From contig NZ_JBQHUF010000007.1 in the NCBI RefSeq assembly GCF_052065355.1, positions 83,173-147,172 on the forward strand: a stretch of DNA of 64,000 bases. The letters run 5' to 3'. A program made the translations under genes and the position numbers. This document shows positions 10,090-18,644 of the stretch, piece by piece. The stretch is from Flavonifractor sp052065355. GTDB lineage: Bacteria; Bacillota; Clostridia; Oscillospirales; Oscillospiraceae. The notes under the pieces were generated by a model. It worked only from the letters and a program-made list of their open reading frames with translations. It was not told the origin of the DNA and made no database searches. Position 1 is the first letter of the stretch. Each line of letters opens with the position of its first letter.

Positions 10090-10118
10090 TTGCAATTTGA
10101 GCATAAACCCAGTATAAT
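10090..10118 (+). promoter_or_regulatory. Promoter of panT-coaX
   Basis: TTGCAA (10090-10095), a 17-base spacer and a perfect TATAAT (10113-10118). The predicted transcript begins near 10125, leaving an unusually long leader of about 125 bases before panT. Confidence 0.8.
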
Positions 10119-10124
10119 GGCTTC

Positions 10125-10245
10125 GGCTGTCTTGGACGATGGGCCGCTGTACTCCCCAGGGAGACGGCAGGTCCGCCTTCTGTCCCCGACCGCCCATCAT
10201 ATTTTGCGCTGTATCCCGAAGAACGGGAACGGCAGCAGGAGGTAA
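10125..10245 (+). promoter_or_regulatory. Structured 5' leader of panT-coaX (candidate cis-regulatory RNA)
   Basis: A closing stem GATGGGC/GCCCATC pairs 10138-10144 with 10192-10198 and encloses smaller helices (for example CTCC/GGAG around 10153-10164). A CCCG/CGGG hairpin follows near 10215-10228, then the AGGAGG site at 10237-10242. TPP and FMN riboswitch signatures were not seen. Because the genes import and phosphorylate pantothenate, a CoA- or pantothenate-responsive element is possible, but this is inference. Confidence 0.4.
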
Positions 10246-10251
10246 TTGAAT

Positions 10252-10950
10252 ATGAAAACCGCCCAGACCCGCGCTCAGCGCACCAAGCAGGTGCAGAGCC
10301 TGGCCATTCTGGCCATGTTCACCGCTATCATTTTCCTGCTCACCTTCACCCCCCTGGGGCTGATCGATCTGCCTGTCATCAAGGCCACCGTGCTCCACGT
10401 GCCGGTGATCATTGGCTCTATCCTGCTGGGTCCCAAGAAGGGCGCCTTCCTTGGAGGCATGTTCGGCCTGTCCAGCATGATCAAAAACACGCTGGTCCCC
10501 GGTCTGTCCTCCTTTGTTTTTTCTCCCTTTATCCCCGTCCCTGGTCTGGACCGGGGCAGCCCCTGGGCGCTGTTTATTTGCTTTGTGCCCCGCATCCTGG
10601 TGGGCGTCTCCCCCTGGCTGGTGTATGCCCTGTTCAAGCACCTGCCCGGTAAGCGCAACGCCGGCGTTCAGACCGTCTCCCTGGTGATCGCCGCCGTGGT
10701 GGGCGCCCTCACCAATACCGCCCTGGTGATGGGCTCCATCGGTGTCATCTTCACCGAGGCCTATGCCGCCGCCCAGGGCATCCCCGCCGACGCCATCACC
10801 GGCTTTATCCTGGGCATCGTGGCCGCCAACGGCATTCCCGAGGCCATTGTGGCCGCCGTGGTCACCCCCGCTGTGTGCGTCCCCCTGATCCACGCCCTCA
10901 AGCTGGAGAAGAAAGCCCCCGCCGCTGCTGCCGCCGGGCAGCCCGCCTGA
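10252..10950 (+). CDS. panT: ECF transporter S component, probably pantothenate-specific (PanT)
   Basis: A 232-residue integral membrane protein with five or six hydrophobic segments. The N-terminal part (AQTRAQRTKQVQSLAILAMFTAIIFLLTF) and ATVLHVPVIIGSILLGPKKGAFLGGMFG are typical of energy-coupling-factor S components, which bind a vitamin and dock to shared EcfA/A'/T energising proteins. None of those proteins is encoded here. ATG 10252 has AGGAGG at good spacing; an earlier TTG (10246) is too close. coaX starts three bases after the stop and coaBC is divergent, so pantothenate is the most likely substrate. The C-terminus is Ala-rich. Confidence 0.8.
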   Translation: MKTAQTRAQRTKQVQSLAILAMFTAIIFLLTFTPLGLIDLPVIKATVLHVPVIIGSILLGPKKGAFLGGMFGLSSMIKNTLVPGLSSFVFSPFIPVPGLDRGSPWALFICFVPRILVGVSPWLVYALFKHLPGKRNAGVQTVSLVIAAVVGALTNTALVMGSIGVIFTEAYAAAQGIPADAITGFILGIVAANGIPEAIVAAVVTPAVCVPLIHALKLEKKAPAAAAAGQPA

Positions 10951-10953
10951 GCC

Positions 10954-11706
10954 ATGCTGTTCACCGTTGACATCGGCAACACCACCGTTGCCGCGGCGGG
11001 CTTTGAGGGGGAGCATCTGCGGTTTCTCCGCCGCCTGCCCAGCGACCGGGACCTGGACGGCCCCGGCTGGCGGAAAGCCCTGGAGGAGCTGCTGGCCCGG
11101 GAGCTGCCGGCAGAGGGCTCCGTCCTGGCCTCGGTGGTGCCCGACCTGACCGGCAAAGTGGCCGACGCCCTGGCCGCCCTGACGGGAAAGCCGGTGCTGA
11201 CGGTGGATAAAAGCACCCCCACCGGCCTTCCACTTGGAACCTATGACGCCAGCAACCTGGGCATGGACCGGATCGTGGACTGCGTGGCCGCCCTGAGCCG
11301 TTTCGCACCCCCTGTGGCGGTATTTGATATGGGTACCGCCACCACCCTTTCGGTGGTGGGAGCCGACGGTATTTTCCAGGGCGGCATGATCCTCCCCGGC
11401 CTGTCCCTGTCGGTAAACGCCCTCAGCGCCAAAGCCGCTCAGCTGCCCCCCATCACCCTCTCCCCGCCGGAGGGGCTGATCGGGACCAATACCGAGACCT
11501 GCATGCGCTACGGTGCCCTGTACGGGGCCGCCGGAGCCATCGAGGGCATTGTGGCCCGGCTGGAGGAACAGCTGGGGCCCCTGACGGTGGTACTCACCGG
11601 AGGCAACAGCGCCTACGTGCGTCCCCTGCTCCGCATCCCCACCGCCTGGGAGCCCAACCTCACCTTCCTGGGCCTGCGGGAGTTGTGGCTGCGGCAGAAC
11701 TTTTGA
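10954..11706 (+). CDS. coaX: Type III pantothenate kinase
   Basis: A 250-residue CoaX of the acetate/sugar kinase-like fold, phosphorylating pantothenate in the first step of CoA synthesis. The phosphate-1 loop DIGNTTVAAAGFE is at 6-18, followed by the conserved YDASNLGMDRIVDCVAA, DMGTATTLSVV and GGMILPGLSLSVNALS, and a C-terminal LTGGNS. It is coupled to panT with a three-base gap, so import and phosphorylation are co-expressed. Length and motifs are complete. Confidence 0.95.
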   Translation: MLFTVDIGNTTVAAAGFEGEHLRFLRRLPSDRDLDGPGWRKALEELLARELPAEGSVLASVVPDLTGKVADALAALTGKPVLTVDKSTPTGLPLGTYDASNLGMDRIVDCVAALSRFAPPVAVFDMGTATTLSVVGADGIFQGGMILPGLSLSVNALSAKAAQLPPITLSPPEGLIGTNTETCMRYGALYGAAGAIEGIVARLEEQLGPLTVVLTGGNSAYVRPLLRIPTAWEPNLTFLGLRELWLRQNF

Positions 11707-11743
11707 AAAAAACGCCTTTGACCTGTTGGTCAAAGGCGTATTT
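11705..11743. terminator. Terminator between coaX and the YihY-family gene
   Basis: An 11-bp stem (11712-11722 with 11729-11739). The seven-A run at 11705-11711 gives a strong U tract on the minus strand. On the plus strand the T run is short (ATTTC). Confidence 0.8.
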
Positions 11744-11745
11744 CA

Positions 11746-12609
11746 TTATTTCCATTCCCGCTTCTGCCGCAGGACCCGTATCTTTTTCTTCCGGTACCAC
11801 ACGCAGTTAAATACATTGCCCAGAATCAGGATGTTGCCGCACAGGTAGAGCCACACCAGCAGGATGATGACCGAGGCCAGGGACCCGTACACCAGGGAAT
11901 ACCGGGAGGACAGACCGATGAACCAGGAGAACAGCGCCGAGGCCGCCACCAGGGCCGCCGCCGCCAGGAAAGCGCCGGTTAGGATGGGGGGCCTGGGTCT
12001 GCCCCTGGGTGCCGCCATGCGGTAGACCAGCAGCACGAAGAGGAGCACCAGCAAAAAGAGCAGCAGGAACCGGAACCACTGCCAATCCCAGGGCAAAGTG
12101 GCAGTCTCCAGATGGAAGAAGTTTTCCAGCAGCTTAAACAACCAGTCCCCGGTGAGGAGCACCACGAAGGACAGGTAGATGGTCAGCAGGAAGAGCACCG
12201 AAAACACCAAACTGGCAATGATCCGCCGCACACCGTGATAGCTCTTGCGGCCGTATAGCTCCTCCATAATGTTCATCAGGGCCCGGAAAGCGGCGGAGGC
12301 GGAGAACAGGGTCATGCCCGCCCCGGCAATCAGCAGGGCGGTGGACTGATTGGTGGTGATGTAACCCACATAGTCCCCCAGGATACCCAGGGTCTCCTTT
12401 GGAAAGAAGGGAGCCGCCGCGTCCAGCACCTCCTGGATGTTCAGATCCAGCAGGCCCACAAAGGCGTTGATGCAGATCAGTACCGGGAAAAAGGTGAGCA
12501 CCAGGAAGTAGGCCAGCTCAGCCGCTGACCGGGACACCCGCTTGGCAAAGTAGATGCGCACCATCTCCCGCACGAAGCGCACGCCCGCGCTGTTCCACAG
12601 CCGCTCCAT
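11746..12609 (-). CDS. YihY/BrkB-family inner membrane protein
   Basis: A 287-residue polytopic membrane protein with about six helices. It carries the family signature after the first helix (SRSAAELAYFLVLTFFPVLICINAFVGLL). Next come the conserved GAGMTLFSASAAFRALMNIMEELYG and the C-terminal SLASVIILLVWLYLCGNILILGNVFN. The family was once called ribonuclease BN by mistake; its function is still uncertain (transport or envelope roles have been suggested). It ends in a basic tail. No operon partner: it is flanked by terminators on both sides. Confidence 0.9.
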   Translation of the reverse strand: MERLWNSAGVRFVREMVRIYFAKRVSRSAAELAYFLVLTFFPVLICINAFVGLLDLNIQEVLDAAAPFFPKETLGILGDYVGYITTNQSTALLIAGAGMTLFSASAAFRALMNIMEELYGRKSYHGVRRIIASLVFSVLFLLTIYLSFVVLLTGDWLFKLLENFFHLETATLPWDWQWFRFLLLFLLVLLFVLLVYRMAAPRGRPRPPILTGAFLAAAALVAASALFSWFIGLSSRYSLVYGSLASVIILLVWLYLCGNILILGNVFNCVWYRKKKIRVLRQKREWK

Positions 12610-12660
12610 CTGCCGCCCCCCTTTCCGCCTTACAGCATACCCCGTTTTCCTTGCGAAAAA

Positions 12661-12694
12661 ACAAAAAGACCGTCTGCATGGAGCAGACGGTCCT
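12661..12694 (-). terminator. Terminator of rpsT
   Basis: A 10-bp stem (12668-12677 with 12683-12692). On the minus strand it is followed by a U run (plus-strand A run from 12663). Confidence 0.85.
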
Positions 12695-12708
12695 TACGTT
12701 GCCTACGC

Positions 12709-12972
12709 TCAGGCCAGCTTGTTCAGCTTGATGGTCATGGCGCTCTTCTTGTGAGCGGCATTGTTCTTGTGCAGCAGACCCTTGACCACAGCCTTGTCGA
12801 CCGCCTTGACGGCCACCTTGTAAGCGCCCTCGGCCTCGCTGCGGTTGCCTTCGACCACCGCGGCCTCGAACTTCTTGATGTCGGTCTTGAGCTCGGACTT
12901 AGCGGCCTTGTTCTGCATGGCCTTGGTCTTGTTCACCAGGACACGCTTCTTGGCAGACTTAATATTCGGCAA
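12709..12972 (-). CDS. rpsT: 30S ribosomal protein S20
   Basis: Eighty-seven residues, the normal length, binding 16S rRNA early in 30S assembly. The N-terminus PNIKSAKKRVLVNKTKAMQNKAAKS and the C-terminal HKNNAAHKKSAMTIKLNKLA are characteristic. The start is a TTG at 12972, supported by the strong GGAGGAGGTG site before it and by the family N-terminus; a longer frame starting at ATG 13002 would overlap that site. A rare start codon is common for rpsT and can limit expression. gpr is divergent from it, a widespread Firmicutes arrangement. Confidence 0.96.
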   Translation of the reverse strand: MPNIKSAKKRVLVNKTKAMQNKAAKSELKTDIKKFEAAVVEGNRSEAEGAYKVAVKAVDKAVVKGLLHKNNAAHKKSAMTIKLNKLA

Positions 12973-13032
12973 ACCAAACACCTCCTCCGATGACGATATC
13001 ATTTTTTACACAGTTTGCCCGTGCAGAATCCT

Positions 13033-13061
13033 ATTTTAACAGCCGTCGCCGGAAATTGCAA
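13033..13061 (-). promoter_or_regulatory. Promoter of rpsT
   Basis: On the minus strand, TTGCAA (13056-13061), a 17-base spacer and TAAAAT (13033-13038). The leader to the TTG start is about 55 bases. Confidence 0.7.
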
Positions 13062-13174
13062 CTGTTTTTTTCAAATTTTTTTGTTTTTTTTGCATAGGAG
13101 GGGCCCATCCGCAAAAAATAGTTCCACAAATAAAAAGCAGCACCATATCTTGGGGTATCACAGGAGGCAGAAGG

Positions 13175-14077
13175 ATGGAAAAGCGGCGGACGGATCTGGC
13201 GGTGGAGGCCGCCCAGCTCTGGCGGGAGCGTGGGGGCGCGGGCAAGCTGCCCGGTGTGGAGAGCAAGGAGACCAAGCGGGAGGGCTACCCGGTGACCACG
13301 GTAAAGATCCTGGACTGCCGGGGCGAGGAGGCCCTGGGCAAGCCGGCGGGCACCTACGTCACCCTGACCCTGGAGGGGCTGGCCCGGCGGGAAAGCGACG
13401 CCTTTGGCCGGGCAGCCCGGGCGGTGGCGGCGGAGCTCACTCCCTTGCTGAAGCTGTCCAAGGGGGCTCCCGCCCTGGTAGTAGGCCTGGGCAACCGGGC
13501 CATCACCCCCGATGACATCGGACCCAAGGCCGCCGACCACACCATGGTCACCCGCCACCTGGTGGAGCAGGTGCCGGAGCATTTCGGCTCCTTCCGGCCG
13601 GTAGCCGCACTGGCCGCCGGGGTGCTGGGCACCACCGGCGTGGAGAGCGGCGAGCTGGTGCGGGCGGTGGTGGAGAAGATCCAGCCCGCCTGCGTGGTGG
13701 TGGTGGATGCCCTGGCCTCCCGCAGCCTGAGCCGGGTGTGTACCACCGTCCAGCTGGCCGACACCGGCATCGTCCCCGGCTCCGGGGTGGGCAACGCCCG
13801 CTTCGCTCTCAATCAGGAGACATTGGGGGTACCCGTCATCGCGGTGGGCGTGCCCACGGTGGTGGACGCCGCCACCCTGGCCGCCGACGTGCTGGCCCAG
13901 GCTGGACGGGACGATCTGGACCCGGAGGCCCTCCGGGGAGCGGGAGACGGCCTGCTGGTCACCCCCCGGGACATCGACGCCCGGGTGGCCGACCTGGCCA
14001 AGGTCATTGGGTATGGCATCAATCTGGCCCTCCAGCCCGGCCTGACTATCGCGGATATCGACCTGTTTTTGTCCTGA
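13175..14077 (+). CDS. gpr: Germination protease (GPR endopeptidase, A25 family)
   Basis: A 300-residue zymogen-type protease that degrades small acid-soluble proteins when spores germinate. It shows RTDLAVEA near the N-terminus (propeptide region), the conserved VVGLGNRAITPDDIGPKA near 108-125, and NARFALNQETLGVPVIAVGVPTVVDAATL further on. Its presence indicates a spore former. AGGAGG-type site upstream. A sporulation (SigG) promoter was sought in the rpsT-gpr gap but no convincing match was found. Confidence 0.95.
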   Translation: MEKRRTDLAVEAAQLWRERGGAGKLPGVESKETKREGYPVTTVKILDCRGEEALGKPAGTYVTLTLEGLARRESDAFGRAARAVAAELTPLLKLSKGAPALVVGLGNRAITPDDIGPKAADHTMVTRHLVEQVPEHFGSFRPVAALAAGVLGTTGVESGELVRAVVEKIQPACVVVVDALASRSLSRVCTTVQLADTGIVPGSGVGNARFALNQETLGVPVIAVGVPTVVDAATLAADVLAQAGRDDLDPEALRGAGDGLLVTPRDIDARVADLAKVIGYGINLALQPGLTIADIDLFLS

Positions 14078-14094
14078 CTTTTCCCCATTTCACC

Positions 14095-14123
14095 TTGACG
14101 GGGTGGGAAAAAGATGATAGAAT
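14095..14123 (+). promoter_or_regulatory. Promoter of the T-box-glyS transcript
   Basis: TTGACG (14095-14100), a 17-base spacer and TAGAAT (14118-14123), placed just after the gpr stop and before the T-box leader. Confidence 0.75.
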
Positions 14124-14129
14124 GGCCCA

Positions 14130-14364
14130 CGATAAGGCAATGAATGGGAACAGTACCCCCTGTTTTCCGCATGCAGAGAGGAGCCGGTCGGTGCAAGGCT
14201 TCGGCGGAGGGGTGGGGAAGGCGCCCGTGAGCCGTGGGGAGGAAATGCCCCGCCGGTCCCCGCCGTTACCGGGAATGAAGTGCGTACCAGCCAGGTACGA
14301 ATTCAGGTGGAACCACGGACATTTTGTTCGCCCTGAGCCGATAAACGGCTCAGGGCGTTTTTTT
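14130..14364 (+). promoter_or_regulatory. T-box riboswitch for glycyl-tRNA
   Basis: The T-box sequence AGGTGGAACCACGG is at 14305-14318. The intrinsic terminator CGCCCTGAGCCG/CGGCTCAGGGCG plus seven T spans 14329-14364. In Stem I, GAAGGCGCCCGTGAGCC (14218-14234) aligns with the known glyQ specifier region, giving a GGC (Gly) specifier at 14220-14222. Uncharged tRNA-Gly should bind, favour the antiterminator and switch on glyS. Confidence 0.93.
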
Positions 14365-14406
14365 GCTCTGGGCCAAGCCAAATTGACAGAAAAGGAGCAT
14401 GAAACC

Positions 14407-15843
14407 ATGAAGAACACCGACAAGACCATGGACCAGATCGTTACCCTGTGCAAAGGCCGGGGCTTCATCTTCTCCGGCAGCGAGATCTACGGCGGCCTGG
14501 CCAACACCTGGGACTACGGCCCTCTGGGCGTGGAGCTGAAAAACAACGTCAAGAAGGCCTGGTGGAAGAAGTTCGTCCAGGAGAACCCCTACAACGTGGG
14601 TCTGGACGCCGCCATCCTGATGAACCCCCAGACCTGGGTGGCCTCCGGCCATCTGGGCGGCTTCTCCGATCCTCTGATGGACTGCAAGGAGTGCAAGGAG
14701 CGCTTCCGCGCCGACAAGCTCATTGAGGACTGGTGCGGCGAGAACGGCGTGGAGCTGGAGAAGCCCATCGACGCCTTCTCCCAGGACGAGATGAAGGCCT
14801 TCATCGAGGATCACAACATCCCCTGCCCCACCTGCGGCAAGCACAACTTTACCGACATCCGGCAGTTCAACCTGATGTTTAAGACCTTTCAGGGCGTGAC
14901 CGAGGACGCCAAGAACACCGTGTACCTGCGGCCTGAGACCGCCCAGGGCATCTTTGTCAACTTCCAGAACGTCCAGCGTACCACCCGCAAGAAGCTGCCC
15001 TTCGGCGTGTGCCAGATCGGCAAGAGCTTCCGCAACGAGATCACCCCCGGCAACTTCACCTTCCGCACCCGCGAGTTCGAGCAGATGGAGCTGGAGTTCT
15101 TCTGCAAGCCGGGCACCGACCTGGAGTGGTTCCAGTACTGGCGTTCCTTCTGCAAGGAGTGGCTGCTGAGCCTGGGCATGAAGGAGGAGCACCTGCGGCT
15201 CCGGGACCACAGCCCCGAGGAGCTGTGCTTCTACTCCAAGGGCACCACTGACTTCGAGTTCCTCTTCCCCTTCGGCTGGGGCGAGCTGTGGGGCGTGGCC
15301 GACCGTACCGACTACGACCTGACCCAGCACCAGACCGTCTCCGGCAAGGACATGACCTACTTCGACCAGGAGACCGGCGAGCACTATATCCCCTACGTGG
15401 TGGAGCCCTCCCTGGGCGCCGACCGCGTCACCCTGGCCTTCCTGGTGGACGCCTTCGACCAGGAGGTTGTGGGCCAGGACAAGAAGGGCAACGACGATGT
15501 GCGCACCGTCATGCGCTTCCACCCCGCGCTGGCTCCCTTCAAGTGCGCCGTGCTGCCCCTGAGCAAGAAGGAGGTCCTCTCCGGCCCCGCTCAGCAGCTG
15601 CGTGACGAGCTGGCCAAGGAGTTCATGGTGGACTACGACGACGCCGGCTCCATCGGCAAGCGTTACCGCCGTCAGGACGAGATCGGCACCCCCTTCTGCA
15701 TCACCCTGGACTTCCAGACCGTGGGCGACGAGAACACTCCCGCCGATAACTGCGTCACCATCCGGGAGCGCGACACCATGGAGCAGGTGCGCATCCCCAT
15801 GGATCAGGTCAAGAACTATATCGCCGAGCGCGTGAAGTTCTGA
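14407..15843 (+). CDS. glyS: Glycyl-tRNA synthetase, single-chain alpha2 type
   Basis: A 478-residue class II synthetase of the homodimeric (eukaryote/archaeal-like) type, not the bacterial alpha/beta glyQS. It begins with the conserved GFIFSGSEIYGGLANTWDYGPLG and has RPETAQGIFVNF, FRNEITPGNFTFRTREFEQMELEFF (motif 2) and EPSLGADRVTLAFL (motif 3). The C-terminal anticodon-binding domain is complete. The ATG at 14407 follows an AAAAGGAG site. Expression should be controlled by the T-box immediately upstream. Confidence 0.97.
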   Translation: MKNTDKTMDQIVTLCKGRGFIFSGSEIYGGLANTWDYGPLGVELKNNVKKAWWKKFVQENPYNVGLDAAILMNPQTWVASGHLGGFSDPLMDCKECKERFRADKLIEDWCGENGVELEKPIDAFSQDEMKAFIEDHNIPCPTCGKHNFTDIRQFNLMFKTFQGVTEDAKNTVYLRPETAQGIFVNFQNVQRTTRKKLPFGVCQIGKSFRNEITPGNFTFRTREFEQMELEFFCKPGTDLEWFQYWRSFCKEWLLSLGMKEEHLRLRDHSPEELCFYSKGTTDFEFLFPFGWGELWGVADRTDYDLTQHQTVSGKDMTYFDQETGEHYIPYVVEPSLGADRVTLAFLVDAFDQEVVGQDKKGNDDVRTVMRFHPALAPFKCAVLPLSKKEVLSGPAQQLRDELAKEFMVDYDDAGSIGKRYRRQDEIGTPFCITLDFQTVGDENTPADNCVTIRERDTMEQVRIPMDQVKNYIAERVKF

Positions 15844-15856
15844 TCCTCTGTGCAAA

Positions 15857-15894
15857 AGAGCCCCGGCCAATGGCCGGGGCTCTTGTTTCTTTTA
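15857..15894 (+). terminator. Terminator of glyS
   Basis: A 12-bp stem (15857-15868 with 15872-15883) followed by a T-rich tract. Confidence 0.88.
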
Positions 15895-15911
15895 CACCGT
15901 TCTGCTATACT
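15883..15911 (+). promoter_or_regulatory. Promoter of the decarboxylase-like gene
   Basis: TTGTTT (15883-15888), a 17-base spacer and an extended -10 TGCTATACT (-10 at 15906-15911). It overlaps the T tract of the glyS terminator. Confidence 0.6.
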
Positions 15912-15943
15912 CATAGAAACTTTCCCCAAGGGAGGCGCGTTTT

Positions 15944-17254
15944 GTGGAAAACACCCCGCTCTATACCGCTCTGCGGGATTTTGCCGCCCAAAATCCCCTG
16001 CGTATGCACATGCCCGGTCACAAGGGCAAAGCCCTCCCCGGCCCCGAGCTGGCCGGGTACTCCTCCATTGACTTCACCGAGCTGCCCCCTACCGGCAACC
16101 TGTTTGACGGCGGCGGCGCCATTGGAGAGGCGGAGAAGCTGTGGGCGTCCCTCTTCGGCATGGAGCACTGCCTGTTCCTCACCGGCGGGTCCACCCAGGG
16201 GGTGCTGACCGCCCTCACCCTGGCCTGTCCGCCCGGCTCGGAGCTGCTGCTGGACCGGGGGTGCCACCGCTCCGCCTTCCACGCCATGGCTCTGCTGGAC
16301 CTGAGGCCGGTGTACGTCCCACGGCCCTGGCTGGACGAGGGCGCCGTCACCGGCCCCATTTCCCCCACGGATGTGGAAAACTTGCTGAAAACCCACCCAA
16401 ATATAAAAGCGTTCTGTATTACTTCCCCTACATATTACGGTGTGTTGTCGGATATTCCCGCCCTGGCGGAAGTTATGCACCAGCACGGCGGCATTCTGGT
16501 GGTGGACGGTGCCCATGGTGCCCATCTCCCCTTCCTGAGGATGGACCACTATTCCGCCGCCGATCTGGTGGTGGTGTCCGCCCACAAGACCCTCCCCGCC
16601 CCGGGACAATCCGCCCTGCTCTTCTCCTGCGGGTCCTTCTCCCACGACGCGCTGCGGCGGGCGGGCTCCATCTACGGCTCCTCCAGCCCCTCCTACCCCA
16701 TGATGGCGGCGCTGGACCTCTGTCGGGCGCATATGCTGGAGGAGGGGGCGGCAGCCTACCAAAAAACAGCGGAGGAGGTAGCCGCCCTGCGGCGGGATTT
16801 CCCCGCCCTCACCGACCAGGACGCTCCTCTGGACCCCACCCGGCTCACCCTCCTCTCCCCCGACGGCTTTTCCGCTCAGGAGAGGCTGGAAGGGCTGGGA
16901 GTGTGGCCCGAGATGGCCGACCGGGGCCATGTGGTGCTTATCCCCACCTGCGCCGACACGGCGGAGGACTTTGCCCGGCTGCGGCAGGCCCTCAGCCAGG
17001 TGGCGCTGGGTCCCTGCCCCTTCTTCCCCCGGCCGCCGGAGCTGCCGGAGGGGGTCCTCACCCCCCGTCAGGCCCTCTTTTCCCCGGGAAAAGACTGGCC
17101 TCTGGACCGGTCGGAGGGGGAGATCGCCGCTTCCCCCATCGCCCCCTATCCCCCCGGCGTGCCGGTAGTGGCTCCGGGAGAGCGGATTGGGAAAAAAACT
17201 ATCGCATATTTGGGTGAAATAGGTTATAATAGTGACTGTCGAATTTGTGTTTGA
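15944..17254 (+). CDS. Orn/Lys/Arg decarboxylase-family PLP enzyme
   Basis: A 436-residue fold-type I PLP enzyme. HMPGHKG at 22-28 and GGSTQGVLTA at 81-90 are typical. The pyridoxal lysine is K215 in SAHKTLPAPGQ, and the PLP-contacting VVDGAHGAHLPF lies just before it. Members are called lysine, arginine or ornithine decarboxylase; this shorter form, found beside darA and holB in many Firmicutes (B. subtilis YaaO), has no proven substrate by sequence alone. A TATAAT for the following darA operon lies inside its last codons (17225-17230). The start codon appears to be GTG or ATG near 15944. Confidence 0.88.
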   Translation: MENTPLYTALRDFAAQNPLRMHMPGHKGKALPGPELAGYSSIDFTELPPTGNLFDGGGAIGEAEKLWASLFGMEHCLFLTGGSTQGVLTALTLACPPGSELLLDRGCHRSAFHAMALLDLRPVYVPRPWLDEGAVTGPISPTDVENLLKTHPNIKAFCITSPTYYGVLSDIPALAEVMHQHGGILVVDGAHGAHLPFLRMDHYSAADLVVVSAHKTLPAPGQSALLFSCGSFSHDALRRAGSIYGSSSPSYPMMAALDLCRAHMLEEGAAAYQKTAEEVAALRRDFPALTDQDAPLDPTRLTLLSPDGFSAQERLEGLGVWPEMADRGHVVLIPTCADTAEDFARLRQALSQVALGPCPFFPRPPELPEGVLTPRQALFSPGKDWPLDRSEGEIAASPIAPYPPGVPVVAPGERIGKKTIAYLGEIGYNSDCRICV

Positions 17255-17289
17255 CAACTGTGTGTGAACCCAAGGCAGGAGGGATAGAT

Positions 17290-17613
17290 ATGAAACTGAT
17301 CCTTGCGATCATCAATCATGACGACGCCAACACCGTCACCCAGGCTCTGACCAAGAAAGGTTTCTCTTCCACCAAGCTGGCCACCACTGGCGGCTTCCTG
17401 ATGGCAGGCAACGTGACCATTCTGGTAGGCGTGGATGAGGAGAAGGTGCAGACCGTCATTGACATCATCAAGGAGCACTCCCATTCCCGCAAGCAGATGA
17501 TCCCCACCACCACCGAAATGAGCTATGGGTATTACCCCTCTATGCCGGTGGAAGTGGTCGTGGGCGGTGCCACCATCTTCGTGGTGGACATCGAGCGGTT
17601 TGAGCGGGTGTAA
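17290..17613 (+). CDS. darA: Cyclic-di-AMP receptor DarA (PstA/YaaQ)
   Basis: A 107-residue PII-like protein that binds c-di-AMP. It starts MKLILAIINHDDANTVTQAL and contains the conserved FSSTKLATTGGFLMAGN loop and GVDEEKVQTVIDIIKEHS, with C-terminal VVVGGATIFVVDIERFERV. The ATG at 17290 follows GGAGGGATAGAT; a longer frame starting at 17245 is unlikely. A TATAAT at 17225-17230 may start an operon darA-holB-ricT. tmk, often next to this gene, is absent. gdpP, the c-di-AMP phosphodiesterase, is also in this window. Confidence 0.95.
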   Translation: MKLILAIINHDDANTVTQALTKKGFSSTKLATTGGFLMAGNVTILVGVDEEKVQTVIDIIKEHSHSRKQMIPTTTEMSYGYYPSMPVEVVVGGATIFVVDIERFERV

Positions 17614-17619
17614 GGCCAG

Positions 17620-18615
17620 ATGAATCTGACCCCACTGGCGGGCAACGGCCCGCTGAAGCGGCAGCTGGAGGGCGAGTGCGCCCGCCGGGGCCTGTCCCAC
17701 GCATACATCATCAGCGGCCCGGCGGGCTCCGGCAAGCGGACCCTGGCGGGCCTGCTGTCCGCTGCCCTGGTGTGCTCCGGTAATGGAGACGTACCCTGCG
17801 GCAAGTGCTCCGGCTGCAAAAAGGCCATGGCGGGCATCCATCCCGATATCTCCGCCATCGGCACCGACGGGAAGGACGTCACCGTGGCCCAGGTCCGCGC
17901 CCTGCGCTCCGACGCCTATATCAAGCCCAACGAGGCCGGGCGGAAGGTCTATGTGATCCACCGGGCCCAGAGCATGAACCAGAGCGCCCAGAACGCCATG
18001 CTCAAGCTGCTGGAGGAGGGACCTCCCTACGCCGCCTTTCTGCTGCTGGCGGAGAACGCCGCCTCCCTGCTGCCCACTGTCCGCTCCCGGTGCCAGGTGC
18101 TCACCCTGTCTCCGGTGACCCCGCAGGAGGCACGGGCCTGGATAGACGCCCATTATCCCCAGTGTACCCACGGACAGCGTCAGGCCGCCGCGGAGCACTG
18201 TGAGGGTCTGCTGGGCCGGGCGGTCGCTGAGCTGGAAGGGACCGCCGGAGAGGACCGGCGGGAGGTCCAGGCGGCAGGCGAGCTGCTGGAGAAGTTCTCT
18301 GCCGGAAATGAGACCGCCCTTGTGGAGTTCTGCACCGGTCTGGAGCGGGACAAATGGGACCGGGACGGGCTGGACAAGCTGCTGGAGGAGTTTGCCCTGC
18401 TGCTGCGGGACGCACTTACCGCCTCCTGCGGCGCCTGCCTGGAGACCGATCCCCAGCGCTGGGCTGCGGCGGAGCGCGCCGCGTCCATCCTCAAGCCCAG
18501 GCAGCTTATGTCCGCCATGGAGCTGACCCGCAGGCTGCGGGAGGCCCTGGACTTCAATCTGGGCGCCGGCCACCTGGCTGGCTGGCTGGCGGCAGGTCTG
18601 GCGGAGCTGAAGTGA
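17620..18615 (+). CDS. holB: DNA polymerase III subunit delta'
   Basis: A 331-residue clamp-loader subunit of the AAA+ family, acting at the replication fork. The P-loop GPAGSGKRT is at 33-41. A zinc-module CGKCSGCKK follows around 63-71. Sensor-region phrases include HRAQSMNQSAQNAMLKLLEEGPPYAAFLLLAEN and TVRSRCQ. It is six bases behind darA and 29 bases before ricT, matching the B. subtilis yaaQ-yaaR-holB-yaaT neighbourhood minus yaaR. Confidence 0.95.
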   Translation: MNLTPLAGNGPLKRQLEGECARRGLSHAYIISGPAGSGKRTLAGLLSAALVCSGNGDVPCGKCSGCKKAMAGIHPDISAIGTDGKDVTVAQVRALRSDAYIKPNEAGRKVYVIHRAQSMNQSAQNAMLKLLEEGPPYAAFLLLAENAASLLPTVRSRCQVLTLSPVTPQEARAWIDAHYPQCTHGQRQAAAEHCEGLLGRAVAELEGTAGEDRREVQAAGELLEKFSAGNETALVEFCTGLERDKWDRDGLDKLLEEFALLLRDALTASCGACLETDPQRWAAAERAASILKPRQLMSAMELTRRLREALDFNLGAGHLAGWLAAGLAELK

Positions 18616-18644
18616 GCACCCTACCATTAGATTTGGAGGACAAC

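Noticed and set aside
13062..13174. SigG-type sporulation promoter before gpr
   Set aside because: A GCATA word is at 13092-13096 but no CATNNTA-like -10 was found at the right distance.
14130..14364. Possible small gene in the glyS leader
   Set aside because: The region is explained by the T-box with its terminator; the open frame across it is accidental.
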